This document shows positions 27,120-35,582 of a stretch of DNA of 64,000 nt, in pieces. A program made the translations under genes and the position numbers. Source of the DNA: Paraburkholderia megapolitana (GTDB lineage Bacteria > Pseudomonadota > Gammaproteobacteria > Burkholderiales > Burkholderiaceae); NCBI RefSeq assembly GCF_007556815.1, contig NZ_CP041743.1, positions 1,178,001 through 1,242,000 of the forward strand. The letters are read 5' to 3'. Under the pieces are notes generated by a model that ran no database searches, had not been told where the DNA came from, and was given only the letters and a program-made list of their open reading frames with translations. How positions within the stretch are numbered: the first letter of the stretch is position 1; every line of letters begins with the position of its first letter.

Positions 27120-28525
27120 AACCGTCCGTCATGTTCGACAAGGTATGGGACAGCCATGTCGTTGCGCAGGCTGGCGACGACATCGCGCTGCTGCACATCG
27201 ACCGGTTGTTGCTGCACGACCTGTCGGGCACGGCCGCGCTGCACGCACTCCACGAACGGGGACTGCCCATACACAGCCCCGATCTCGCGTTCGCGACGCC
27301 GGATCACGCGGTGTCCACGATGCCGGGCCGCACCGGCACGACGTTCGCAGGCGGCGCGCGCTTGTGGGCCGGGCTCAAGGCGCTGTCGTCGCAAGGCGGG
27401 GTCCGCTTCTTCGATCTCGGCGAACCGGGCCAGGGGATCGTTCACGTGATGGCACCCGAACTCGGCCTCGTGCAACCGGGTGCGACGCTCGTTTGCGGCG
27501 ATAGCCACACCTGTACGAACGGCGGGGTCGGTGCGCTTGCGTTTGGCATCGGTTCGTCCGAAGTCACGCACGTGCTCGCAACGCAGACACTGTGGCAACG
27601 CAAGCCGAAGACGCTGCGCATCCGTTTCGACGGCCGGTTGCAGGACGGTGTGTTCGCGAAGGACCTGGTGCTGTATCTGATCGGCCGTCTCGGCGCGCAC
27701 GCCGCGACGGGTCATGCGGTCGAATACGCAGGCGAAGCGATCCGCGCGCTCGACGTCGAAGCGCGCCTGACGTTATGCAATCTGTCGATCGAATTCGGCG
27801 CGAAGGTCGGCATGGTCGCCCCCGACGACACGACATATGCGTACCTCGAAGGCCGCGCGTATGCGCCGCGCGGCGAGCTGTTCGCACGTGCCGTCGACTA
27901 CTGGCGCACATTGCCGTCCGACGAGCTTGCGCGCTTCGATCGCGAAGTATCGTTCGACGCAGGCACCGTACCGCCGATGATGACCTGGGGCACGAGCCCG
28001 GAACAGGTGATCGCCATCGACGGGCGCATTCCCGACCCCGATGCCGCGCCCGATGCCGCGCACCGCGACGCGTGGCGCAACGCACTCGACTACATGGGCC
28101 TGAAGCCCGGCGACGCGCTCGAAGGGACGCCGGTCGACTGGGTGTTTATCGGCTCGTGCACGAACTCGCGGCTCTCGGATCTGCGCGAAGCGGCGCGCCT
28201 CGCACGCGGGCGGCACGTCGCACCCGGTGTGCGGGCGTGGGTCGTACCGGGTTCGGAGCAGGTGCGGCGCGATGCGCAGGCCGAAGGGCTCGATCGCATC
28301 TTTCTCGAAGCAGGTTTCGAATGGCGCGAGCCGGGTTGCAGCATGTGCGTAGCGGCGAACGGCGAGACCGTACCGAGCGGCGCCCGCGCCGTGTCGACGT
28401 CGAACCGCAACTTCGTCGGCCGCCAGGGGCCGGGCGCGCGCACACATCTGGCGAGTCCGCAAAGCGCGGTGGCGGCCGCGGTCACCGGAGTCATCGCCGA
28501 CAGCCGGAGGCTTGCACATGAATAA
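27116..28525 (+). CDS. Aconitase-superfamily hydro-lyase, large subunit (LeuC/DmdA-like)
   Basis: This 469-residue protein has iron-sulphur ligand cysteines at Cys348 (GSCTNSRL), Cys408 and Cys411 (PGCSMC), plus VCGDSHTCTNGGVGALAFGIG. It is the LeuC-type large subunit that carries the 4Fe-4S cluster and pairs with the small-subunit gene overlapping its end. The family isomerises or hydrates unsaturated dicarboxylates: isopropylmalate isomerase, homoaconitase, dimethylmaleate hydratase. No leuB or leuA lies nearby, so leucine biosynthesis is unlikely. It is translationally coupled to the lyase (ATGA overlap). Confidence 0.9.
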   Translation: MKPSVMFDKVWDSHVVAQAGDDIALLHIDRLLLHDLSGTAALHALHERGLPIHSPDLAFATPDHAVSTMPGRTGTTFAGGARLWAGLKALSSQGGVRFFDLGEPGQGIVHVMAPELGLVQPGATLVCGDSHTCTNGGVGALAFGIGSSEVTHVLATQTLWQRKPKTLRIRFDGRLQDGVFAKDLVLYLIGRLGAHAATGHAVEYAGEAIRALDVEARLTLCNLSIEFGAKVGMVAPDDTTYAYLEGRAYAPRGELFARAVDYWRTLPSDELARFDREVSFDAGTVPPMMTWGTSPEQVIAIDGRIPDPDAAPDAAHRDAWRNALDYMGLKPGDALEGTPVDWVFIGSCTNSRLSDLREAARLARGRHVAPGVRAWVVPGSEQVRRDAQAEGLDRIFLEAGFEWREPGCSMCVAANGETVPSGARAVSTSNRNFVGRQGPGARTHLASPQSAVAAAVTGVIADSRRLAHE

Positions 28526-29153
28526 AGTCGACATTGTCACGGGTGCCGCTGCGCCGCTACTGCGCGCGAACCTCGATACGGACACGGTGATTCGCATCGA
28601 GCGTTTGACGCAGCAGCCGCGCCACGCGCTGGGTCAGTACGCGTTCGAAGCGTTGCGGCGTCGCGCGGACGGCAGCGAAGACCCCGACTTCGTGTTGAAC
28701 CGGCAAGCGTATCGTGCCGCGCCGATCCTGTTGACTGGTGCGAACTTCGGCTGTGGCTCGTCGCGTGAAGGAGCGGTCTGGGCGCTGTTCGAAGCGGGCA
28801 TCCGCTGCGTGATCGCCGAGAGTTTCGGCGAGATTTTCTATGGCAACTGTTTCCAGAACGGCATGCTGCCCGTGCGTCTCGATGCTAGCCAGATCGCTGA
28901 GCTTGCGGCTTTGTCGGAAGCTGGCGAGCCGGTGACGGTGAGTCTGGTCGACTGCACAGTTAGCGCGGGGAGCACACGTTTCGCGTTCGAGATCGATCCG
29001 CTCCGGCGCGATGCGCTGATGGCAGGTCTCGACGAGATCACGCAAACCTTCGCGTACCGCGAGCAGATCTCGGACTGGCAGATGGCCGATCGCGAACGAC
29101 GTCCGTGGATCTGGATTCCGCTCGAACGGCAGCCAGCCCAGAGCGGTAGTTAA
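28518..29153 (+). CDS. Aconitase-superfamily hydro-lyase, small subunit (LeuD/DmdB-like)
   Basis: This is a 211-residue swivel-domain subunit. LLTGANFGCGSSREGAVWALFEAGIRCVIAESFGEIFYGNCFQNGMLPVRL is the diagnostic LeuD block that completes the active site of the LeuC-type partner. The ATG at 28518 overlaps the large-subunit stop by 8 nt; an upstream TTG at 28512 would add only two residues. Together the pair should form a heterodimer hydrating or isomerising an alkyl-substituted maleate or malate. Confidence 0.9.
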   Translation: MNKVDIVTGAAAPLLRANLDTDTVIRIERLTQQPRHALGQYAFEALRRRADGSEDPDFVLNRQAYRAAPILLTGANFGCGSSREGAVWALFEAGIRCVIAESFGEIFYGNCFQNGMLPVRLDASQIAELAALSEAGEPVTVSLVDCTVSAGSTRFAFEIDPLRRDALMAGLDEITQTFAYREQISDWQMADRERRPWIWIPLERQPAQSGS

Positions 29154-29211
29154 CCGTTGCGATCAATCGTGTGCGCCGCCGGCGTGCGCGGATTTTCATG
29201 AGGGAGCATCC

Positions 29212-30678
29212 ATGAGCAGTATCACTGCGGTACCTACGACGGACCGACGCGGGGCATCGGGTGCGGTGCCCACCGATCCCGACGGCCCAACCGGCCGGCT
29301 CGCGAGCTGGCTCGCCGAATTGCAGATCGGCGATATCGCGGAGCGTGCTTTGGAGCGCGGCAAGTATCTGACGCTCGACGGTCTCGGCTGTGCACTGGTC
29401 GGCGCACGCTTGCCATGGTCGAGCAAGGCCACCGAACTGGTCTGCGCGCTAGAAAGCGGAGAACGCGCGACCTTGATCGGTTCGGGCAGAAAAACTAGCG
29501 TGCCGGCAGCTGCGTTGCTGAACAGCACGTTCATCCAGAGCTTCGAACTCGACGATTTCCATCCGCTTGCCCCGTTGCACAGCGCATCGGTGGTGCTGCC
29601 TTCGCTGCTGGCTAGCGCCGAGCTGCTAGGCCGCGTGAACGGCGAGCGTTTCCTGCTCGCCGCGATGTGCGGCTATGAAGTCGGCCCGCGCGTCGGACTG
29701 GCGCTACACGGCTCGCAGATGCTGTCGCGCGGCTGGCACTCGGGCGCGGTGTTCGGCACGCATGCGAGTGCGGCAGCCGCGGGCAAGCTGCACGGGCTCG
29801 ATGCCGCGCAATTCGAAGACGCGCTGGGACTCGCGGGCACGCAATCGGGCGGCTTGATGGCGGCGCAATTCGAAGCGATGTCGAAGCGCATGCATCACGG
29901 CTTCGCGTCGCGCAGCGGTCTCTACGCCGCAGTGCTTGCGGCGGGCGGTTACACGGGCATCAAGCGCGTGTTCGAACGCGAATACGGCGGCTTTCTGTCG
30001 ACCTTCGGCGAAGGGCACGCGCCTGACGCCACACAGATCGCGGCAAATCTAGGTAGCGTGTGGGAGGTCGAGAAGAACATCATCAAGCCGTACCCGGCGA
30101 TGGGTGCGCTGCTTGCACCGATCGAGGCGGTGCTCGAGATACGCGCGCAGCGACCGTTCAATGTGGACGACATAGAACGCATCGAACTCGATCTCGCAAG
30201 CGCTGCGTTTCATCACGGCGGCTGGCAGGCTGCGCGGCCGCTCACGCCGATCGGCGCACAGATGAATCTCGCCTATGCAGTGGCGGTCACCGCGATAGAC
30301 GGCGAAGCGCGCATGAAGCAGTTCAGCCCCGCACGCATCGATGCGGACGACGTATGGACGCTGATGCAACGCATCACCGTGCGTCACGAAACCTCGTACG
30401 ACGAGGACGGCCCGCTCGCGCGCGGCGCGACGCGCCTGCGGATGTTCTTCACCGACGGCCGTTGCGAAGACATGCTGTTGCGCCATCCGCGGGGACGACC
30501 GCTCGTGCAGATGACGAATGACGAGATCGTTGCAAAGTTTCGTTCGCTGACAGGTGACGTGATCGATACGGCGCGGCAGCAGCGCATCGAAGAACTGGTG
30601 CTGCACATCGAACGGCTCGATGACGTCGGGGAGTTGATCGAGGCGCTGGCGCCGGTTGTCGCCAATCCGTTTGCCTGA
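29212..30678 (+). CDS. MmgE/PrpD family protein (copy 2)
   Basis: This 488-residue protein contains the MmgE/PrpD blocks LNSTFIQSFELDDFHPLAPLHSASVVLPSLLA and GTQSGGLMAAQFEAMSKRMHHGFASRSGLYAAVLAAGGYTG. It is clearly diverged from copy 1, so the two probably have different substrates. The N-terminal 20 or so residues are Thr/Pro/Gly-rich and probably disordered. GAGGGAGCA precedes the ATG. It is 58 nt after the LeuD-like gene, in the same direction. It could act as a dehydratase or decarboxylase feeding the hydro-lyase and lyase pair. Confidence 0.83.
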   Translation: MSSITAVPTTDRRGASGAVPTDPDGPTGRLASWLAELQIGDIAERALERGKYLTLDGLGCALVGARLPWSSKATELVCALESGERATLIGSGRKTSVPAAALLNSTFIQSFELDDFHPLAPLHSASVVLPSLLASAELLGRVNGERFLLAAMCGYEVGPRVGLALHGSQMLSRGWHSGAVFGTHASAAAAGKLHGLDAAQFEDALGLAGTQSGGLMAAQFEAMSKRMHHGFASRSGLYAAVLAAGGYTGIKRVFEREYGGFLSTFGEGHAPDATQIAANLGSVWEVEKNIIKPYPAMGALLAPIEAVLEIRAQRPFNVDDIERIELDLASAAFHHGGWQAARPLTPIGAQMNLAYAVAVTAIDGEARMKQFSPARIDADDVWTLMQRITVRHETSYDEDGPLARGATRLRMFFTDGRCEDMLLRHPRGRPLVQMTNDEIVAKFRSLTGDVIDTARQQRIEELVLHIERLDDVGELIEALAPVVANPFA

Positions 30679-30711
30679 CACGTAGCGTGAACGACTTTCG
30701 TGGGGAGCGTT

Positions 30712-32169
30712 ATGTCATCGCCAGGTAAGGTTATCGGTGCTGCTGAAGTGCGTACGACCGAGGCTGTTAGCACTTATGCCGTGACCGGCACCATCGGTGC
30801 GCGGCTCGACCGGTTACCCGCGAGCCGTACGGTGTGGATGCTTGTAGTCCTGATTTCGCTCGGTGGCTTCTTCGAGTTTTACGAGCTGTTCTCGACCGCG
30901 TATCTTGCGCCGGGCATCATCCGTTCGGGCATTCTCACCGAGACGACGAAGACGTTTTTCGGCATGACGGGTCTCGCGAGTTTCATCGCGGCGGCATTCG
31001 CAGGGTTGCTGGTCGGTACGCTGATGTTCGGCGTCGTCGCGGACCGGCTGGGCCGCCGTTCGGTGTTTACGTTCGCGTTGCTGTGGTACACCGTGTCGGC
31101 TGCGGTGATGGCGTTCCAGACAGACGCGGGCGGACTGAACTTCTGGCGCTTCATGGTGGGTGTCGGTCTCGGCGTCGAACTCGTCACGATCGACACTTAC
31201 TTGAGCGAACTGGTGCCGCGCCACGTTCGAGGTCGCGCGTTCGCGCTCAATCAGGTGATTACGTATCTGTCGGTGCCGACCATCGCGCTGCTCGCGTGGC
31301 AACTGGTGCCGCTTGCACCGCTTGGTTTCGATGGATGGCGCTGGGTTGTTCTGGTGGGATCGGTGGCGGCGGTGTTGATCTGGGTGATTCGCACGCGGAT
31401 TCCGGAGAGTCCGCGCTGGTTGGCTTCCCACGGTGAGCAGGCACGCGCCGAAGCGGTCGTTGCCGCGCTCGAGGCGCGTGTCGAAAGAGACACCGGTAGA
31501 GCACTGCCGCCGTTCGAACGGCTTCAATCGCCCGAGCCACACGTTGCCGACAGTGCCGAAACCGGGCAGCTGCGCGAGGTGTTCAGCCGCCGGTATCTGT
31601 CGCGCACCGTGATGCTGTGTACGTTTCACGTGTTCCAGACCATCGGCCTGTACGGCTTCTCGAACTGGGTGCCGACGTTTCTCGTCCGGCAGGGCATCGA
31701 CGTGACCGCGAGTCTCGGCTACACGCTCGGCATTACGCTCGTGATGCCTTGTGGGCCGCTGGTTGCGATGCTGTACGCGGACCGCTTCGAGCGGAAGTGG
31801 CAGATCGTCGCGTCGGCGCTGCTGGTCGCAGCGGCAGGTCTCGCGTTTGCCCAGGTGCGTCAACCGGTGTGGATCGTGCTGACCGGCGGGCTCGTCACAC
31901 TGGGTGCGACCACTCTGTCGTACAACTTTCACGCCTATCAGGCAGAGCTTTATCCGACGCGTATCCGTGCCCGCGCGGTCGGATTCGTCTATGCGTGGAG
32001 CCGCCTGTCGGGCGTGTTCAGCGGCTTTCTCGTGTCCTGGGCATTGAGCCGGGCGGGAGTGTCAGGGGCGCTGCTGCTGATCGCTGCGAGCATGGGCATC
32101 GTCGCGCTGTCGATTGCGACGCTCGGACCGCGCACCAATGGGCGCTCGCTGGAGTCATTGACTGGCTAG
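30712..32169 (+). CDS. MFS transporter, last gene of the catabolic operon
   Basis: This 485-residue protein has a long hydrophilic N-terminus and then 12 predicted membrane segments. MFS signatures are ADRLGRRSVFTF and YADRFERKWQ. PESPRWLASHGEQARAEAVVAALE resembles the first MFS gene, so the two flank the enzyme genes with related transporters. The ATG at 30712 has GGGGAG 5 nt upstream; a GTG at 30700 is an alternative. Possible roles are import of a second substrate or export of an intermediate. Confidence 0.86.
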   Translation: MSSPGKVIGAAEVRTTEAVSTYAVTGTIGARLDRLPASRTVWMLVVLISLGGFFEFYELFSTAYLAPGIIRSGILTETTKTFFGMTGLASFIAAAFAGLLVGTLMFGVVADRLGRRSVFTFALLWYTVSAAVMAFQTDAGGLNFWRFMVGVGLGVELVTIDTYLSELVPRHVRGRAFALNQVITYLSVPTIALLAWQLVPLAPLGFDGWRWVVLVGSVAAVLIWVIRTRIPESPRWLASHGEQARAEAVVAALEARVERDTGRALPPFERLQSPEPHVADSAETGQLREVFSRRYLSRTVMLCTFHVFQTIGLYGFSNWVPTFLVRQGIDVTASLGYTLGITLVMPCGPLVAMLYADRFERKWQIVASALLVAAAGLAFAQVRQPVWIVLTGGLVTLGATTLSYNFHAYQAELYPTRIRARAVGFVYAWSRLSGVFSGFLVSWALSRAGVSGALLLIAASMGIVALSIATLGPRTNGRSLESLTG

Positions 32170-32193
32170 CGGTGGTTGTTACTGCGCTTGCCG

Positions 32194-33066
32194 CTAAACG
32201 CCGCGACGCTTGCTCCGTTTCAGTTCTTCCGGCTGCACGTCGTGCACGATCTGACCGGTGCCGAGCGTATTGATCTTGTCGACCGGCAGGTCGGTGACGA
32301 TCCGGCTATGTTCCGGCGAAACAGTCAACGTCAGATGCTGTACCGGTTCGAGCGAGACGTCGTAGACGATCCGCGTGACTCTCAGCAACGGCATACCGAC
32401 GTCGGTACCGAGCCAGTGTGCGAACGTCGGATCGGCGGCCACCGCGGTGACTTCCTGAATGACACGACCGAATTCGACACCCTGGTTCATCAGGATTTCG
32501 TACAACGCTTCTTTCTTGAGCCGGCTGGCGGTTACCTGTTTGCTGAAGCGCGCTGGAACCCATGCGTCCGACACCATGAGCGTGACATTGCCGGTCTTGC
32601 GCAGACGCAGCGCGTGGACAGCGGGTTCGTCCGGCGCCAGTTGTAGTTGTGCGGCAATCGAGGCCGGCACGTTCTCGATATGGACGCCGAGCACTTCGAC
32701 TTTCGTGTCGGTGGCGCTCTTGTGCAGGGCGTCGACAAAACTGAGCGTCGCGGCCGCGCGCGCGACCGGCAGGTCTTCGCGCACGAACGTGCCGATGCCC
32801 TGGCGGCGCTGCACGAAGCCCTGTGCCTCGAGATCGGCGAGCGCGCGCCGCGCGGTGATGCGCGAGACGCCGAAGTGCTCGCACAGATCCTCTTCGCGTG
32901 GCAGGACGGCGCCGGCCGCATAGCGGCCCGTGACGATCCGTTCGCGCAACACGACGAAGATCTGCCGATGCAGCGCAGTACCGCGGGAACGGGGGAGCGT
33001 GGGCATCGCGGAGGGCGTGGTCGACATGCTTGAGGGTGCGGAAGAGACGGGTGGGTGCGTGTGCAC
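32194..33066 (-). CDS. GntR/HutC-family transcriptional regulator
   Basis: This 290-residue protein has an N-terminal GntR winged HTH (IVTGRYAAGAVLPREEDLCEHFGVSRITARRALADLEAQGFVQRRQGIGTFV) and a C-terminal UTRA ligand-binding domain (about residues 115-270). HutC-type regulators bind a pathway intermediate. It is convergent with the operon's last transporter (24-nt gap) and is the obvious local regulator. An inverted repeat lies immediately upstream of its start codon, suggesting autoregulation. Confidence 0.88.
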   Translation of the reverse strand: MHTHPPVSSAPSSMSTTPSAMPTLPRSRGTALHRQIFVVLRERIVTGRYAAGAVLPREEDLCEHFGVSRITARRALADLEAQGFVQRRQGIGTFVREDLPVARAAATLSFVDALHKSATDTKVEVLGVHIENVPASIAAQLQLAPDEPAVHALRLRKTGNVTLMVSDAWVPARFSKQVTASRLKKEALYEILMNQGVEFGRVIQEVTAVAADPTFAHWLGTDVGMPLLRVTRIVYDVSLEPVQHLTLTVSPEHSRIVTDLPVDKINTLGTGQIVHDVQPEELKRSKRRGV

Positions 33067-33081
33067 AAGTTGTTATAACTT
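33067..33081. promoter_or_regulatory. Candidate GntR operator at its own promoter
   Basis: AAGTTGTTATAACTT is an inverted repeat AAGTT / AACTT around GTTAT, directly before the gntR start codon. Its reverse complement contains TATAACAAC, which also occurs at 22098-22106 ahead of the operon's first gene. The shared element in both regulatory regions supports, but does not prove, a common operator. Confidence 0.45.
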
Positions 33082-33171
33082 GATCACATTATAAGGGAGG
33101 ACTTGTGCGGGGAGAGGCGGTATGGCGATCGCCGCTGGAAGAACCGCCAACGCCGCTGGCGGCTTGCGACG

Positions 33172-33900
33172 TTACGGATTCGCGGTCCCGTCCGTCGCTG
33201 CGTTCGTATCATCCTGGCCCACCGCTTCAAGACGATATCCGTAGCCATAAATCGGCGTAAGCCGAAAGCCGTTTTCCGGACGCAGGCCGAGCTTCGTGCG
33301 AACCATCGCGATGTGGGTATCTAGCGTACGCGACGGAATATCGGTGGTCTGTTTCCACACGGCGTCGAGAATGTGCGCGCGCGACAGCGGCCGGCTCAGA
33401 TGCTGGAACAGCAGCAGCGCAAGATCGAATTCCTTTTGCGTGACGCTGACCGGATTGCCGTCGACCGATACCTGCCGAACCTTCAGATCGAATTCGAGGT
33501 TGCCGAAGGTTTCTTTCGTGGAGGCCGGGTTCATCGGATACGAACGGCGCAACAGCGACGCAACGCGCGCAGTAAGCACACCGGGCGAGACGGGTTTGAC
33601 GACGTAATCGTCGGCGCCGGCATTGAGCATCGTCACGATGTCGGACTCGCGCGCGCGGCTGCTGACGAACAGTACCGGCAAGCGCTCGGACAGATTCTGT
33701 CTGACCCATTCGAGGATCTCCGCGCCCGACAGATCAGGCACGTTCCAGTCGAGCACCAGCAAGTCGAAGCTCTCGCGCCGCAACTGACGCAGAAGCAGTT
33801 GACCTTGCTCGAACGTATGGCAGGTGTGGCCGGCGGTTGTTAGCGTGTCGTTCGTCAGTGCTGCCTGGTCCGCGTCGTCGTCAAGTATTGCAATTCTCAT
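33172..33900 (-). CDS. OmpR-type response regulator (intact receiver)
   Basis: This 242-residue protein has a receiver domain (1-120) with acidic residues Asp7-Asp8-Asp9, phosphoacceptor Asp51 in LLVLDWNVPD, and Lys in VVKPVSP. A winged-helix DNA-binding domain (VWKQTTDIPSRTLDTHIAMVRTKLGLRPENGFRLTPIYGYGYRLEAV) follows. The start at 33900 matches the start of the paralogue at 54185; the upstream extension lacks receiver homology. No partner kinase is adjacent. It is 113 nt downstream of the EAL gene on the same strand and close to the adhesin gene, so it probably takes part in adhesin control. Confidence 0.9.
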   Translation of the reverse strand: MRIAILDDDADQAALTNDTLTTAGHTCHTFEQGQLLLRQLRRESFDLLVLDWNVPDLSGAEILEWVRQNLSERLPVLFVSSRARESDIVTMLNAGADDYVVKPVSPGVLTARVASLLRRSYPMNPASTKETFGNLEFDLKVRQVSVDGNPVSVTQKEFDLALLLFQHLSRPLSRAHILDAVWKQTTDIPSRTLDTHIAMVRTKLGLRPENGFRLTPIYGYGYRLEAVGQDDTNAATDGTANP

Positions 33901-34013
33901 GGTGCCCTCGTTCCACGGCTGAAGCTCCGGAGAGTCTATGGCATTTTGGGGTGCCATCCACGGCTTTTATGCATTTTAATGACGCTTCGGGGCGTTGGCC
34001 CCGTACATCGCGA

Positions 34014-34847
34014 TTAGCCGATCGCGATTGCGGCGGCGAACTTCGTCTGTGGCCGTGCGATGTGGTAGCCCTGCGCATACACTTCGGCACGCCGGCTCAG
34101 CCAGCGCAACTGCGCCTCGGTTTCCACACCTTCGATCACCACCGTGACCGCGAGCTTGTCGAGCATGTCGAGTACGCACGACATTACGGTGCAGGCCCGG
34201 TGCGAGGTCGGCACTCTGGCCATGAATTCGCGTGCAAGTTTGATCGTATCGATCTGCGTGGAGCTCAGGATGGCGAGCGACGCGTAGCCAGATCCGAAAC
34301 CGTCGATCGCGATGCGTACGCCGAGTTGCCGCAGCGAGTCGGTGATCTCGCTGATGGCCAGCAGCTTCGAGGCGTCGGCAGTTTCGACGAGTTCGAGTTC
34401 CAGGTGCGACGGATCGATGCCGTAGCGCTCCGTCGTTGCCCGAATCGTCGTGATCAGTTCATCGTCGGCGAGTTGCGACGGCTGGATGTTGATCGATACG
34501 CGCGGCAACGGATGACCTTCGCGCTGCATCGTACGCAGTTGCTCGCAGGCCGATTCGAGAACGAAGTAGCTTGCTTCGCGCGCGGCGCGTGCATCCTCGA
34601 ACGCCTCGACGAAACTACCGGGCAGCAGCAGGCCGTAATCGGGATGCTGCCAGCGCAGCAGACATTCGATACTGGACAGCCGGGAAGTCTGCGCATGGAT
34701 GATCGGCTGGAACGCGACGCGGAATTCGCCGTCGTGCAGACCTCTGCGCACGCGCGCGGCGAGCGCACCGTCGCTTCGTCGGGACGTTTCGCCGGCATCC
34801 ATCGCGCGGCTGGGTGGCGCGCTCAATCCACTACCGATGTTCTTCAC
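34014..34847 (-). CDS. EAL-domain protein with altered catalytic motif
   Basis: This is a 277-residue stand-alone EAL domain. Conserved: Glu61 (the motif reads ECL), Asn120 in VSIN, Glu155 in ELVET, Lys203, Glu239 in EGVE and Gln259 in AQGY. Altered: the DDFG loop reads Asp182-Gly183 (DGFG), so the second Asp needed for metal-assisted cyclic-di-GMP hydrolysis is missing. The protein is therefore either a weak phosphodiesterase or a c-di-GMP/protein-binding regulator. No GGDEF, REC or membrane segment is present. It lies upstream of a response regulator on the same strand and divergent from the adhesin. Confidence 0.85.
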   Translation of the reverse strand: MKNIGSGLSAPPSRAMDAGETSRRSDGALAARVRRGLHDGEFRVAFQPIIHAQTSRLSSIECLLRWQHPDYGLLLPGSFVEAFEDARAAREASYFVLESACEQLRTMQREGHPLPRVSINIQPSQLADDELITTIRATTERYGIDPSHLELELVETADASKLLAISEITDSLRQLGVRIAIDGFGSGYASLAILSSTQIDTIKLAREFMARVPTSHRACTVMSCVLDMLDKLAVTVVIEGVETEAQLRWLSRRAEVYAQGYHIARPQTKFAAAIAIG

Positions 34848-35582
34848 GTTGGATTCCTCTGGGAGTCCCGCTGCGGTCGGACATCTTTGCGTTCCGCAAC
34901 TGACGGGAAAGGCGGCGCCGTTTGCAAGGCTGCCGCCTGTGGAGGCGGGCGCGGCCGACGGCGATCGGTCGAATGAATGTTTGAAGCGGTTGCCGCCTCG
35001 CGCACGCGGGCGCGTGGTGCCCGGTCCGTCCGGCCAAATAACAAGATAACGCCGTTTGACGGATCCAACCGTTAAGAAAGGTCAAACGCAGCGATATTAG
35101 CCGGCGCGTTGGATTACCGACCGTCCGGTAGCCGACAAATGCCAGCGGTTAGCCCGGGTTTCCACCAGGGTTACGTGAACTAAACAGAACATTTTCGACG
35201 GTCGATTGCGGAGAATTTCTCATGAAAGAGATATTTTATTCTACGTGAATAATGTCAATAATTTTACTGATGAATATTTAATTTAAAATCCTCAGCGCTT
35301 GAAGTTAGTTTATTGTCTAGACAAATGCAAAACTGTGTGGCCGCCCGCTCTGCCAGGTAAAAAGGGGCTTCGTAGGATGTGCAATATGTAGATTTGACAT
35401 TTCTTTACGTTTCGTACATGACGATCTTTCATTATTTGACAATTGAAAAAAATACACGAAGATACAATCCGCTCACTTAAATCTGAGCGCGCAGCCCTTT
35501 GCATTTGTCGACAGATTGATTTCCATCAAGCGTTTGAAAATTCTGCTGCCGCGCACAGGCGCTACCGGAGAGGGGATTCGAA
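34848..35582. promoter_or_regulatory. Long AT-rich regulatory region of the giant adhesin
   Basis: This is a 735-nt gene-free region between the divergent EAL and adhesin genes. About 35200-35480 is strikingly AT-rich for this genome, with runs such as ATATTTTATT and AATATTTAATTTAAAAT. TTGACA hexamers occur at 35394-35399 and 35436-35441. TACAAT at 35463-35468 is a -10-like element, but its spacing to either TTGACA is not ideal. A strong ribosome site (GGAGAGGGG) precedes the adhesin ATG. Such AT-rich islands often bind H-NS-type silencers. Confidence 0.5.
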
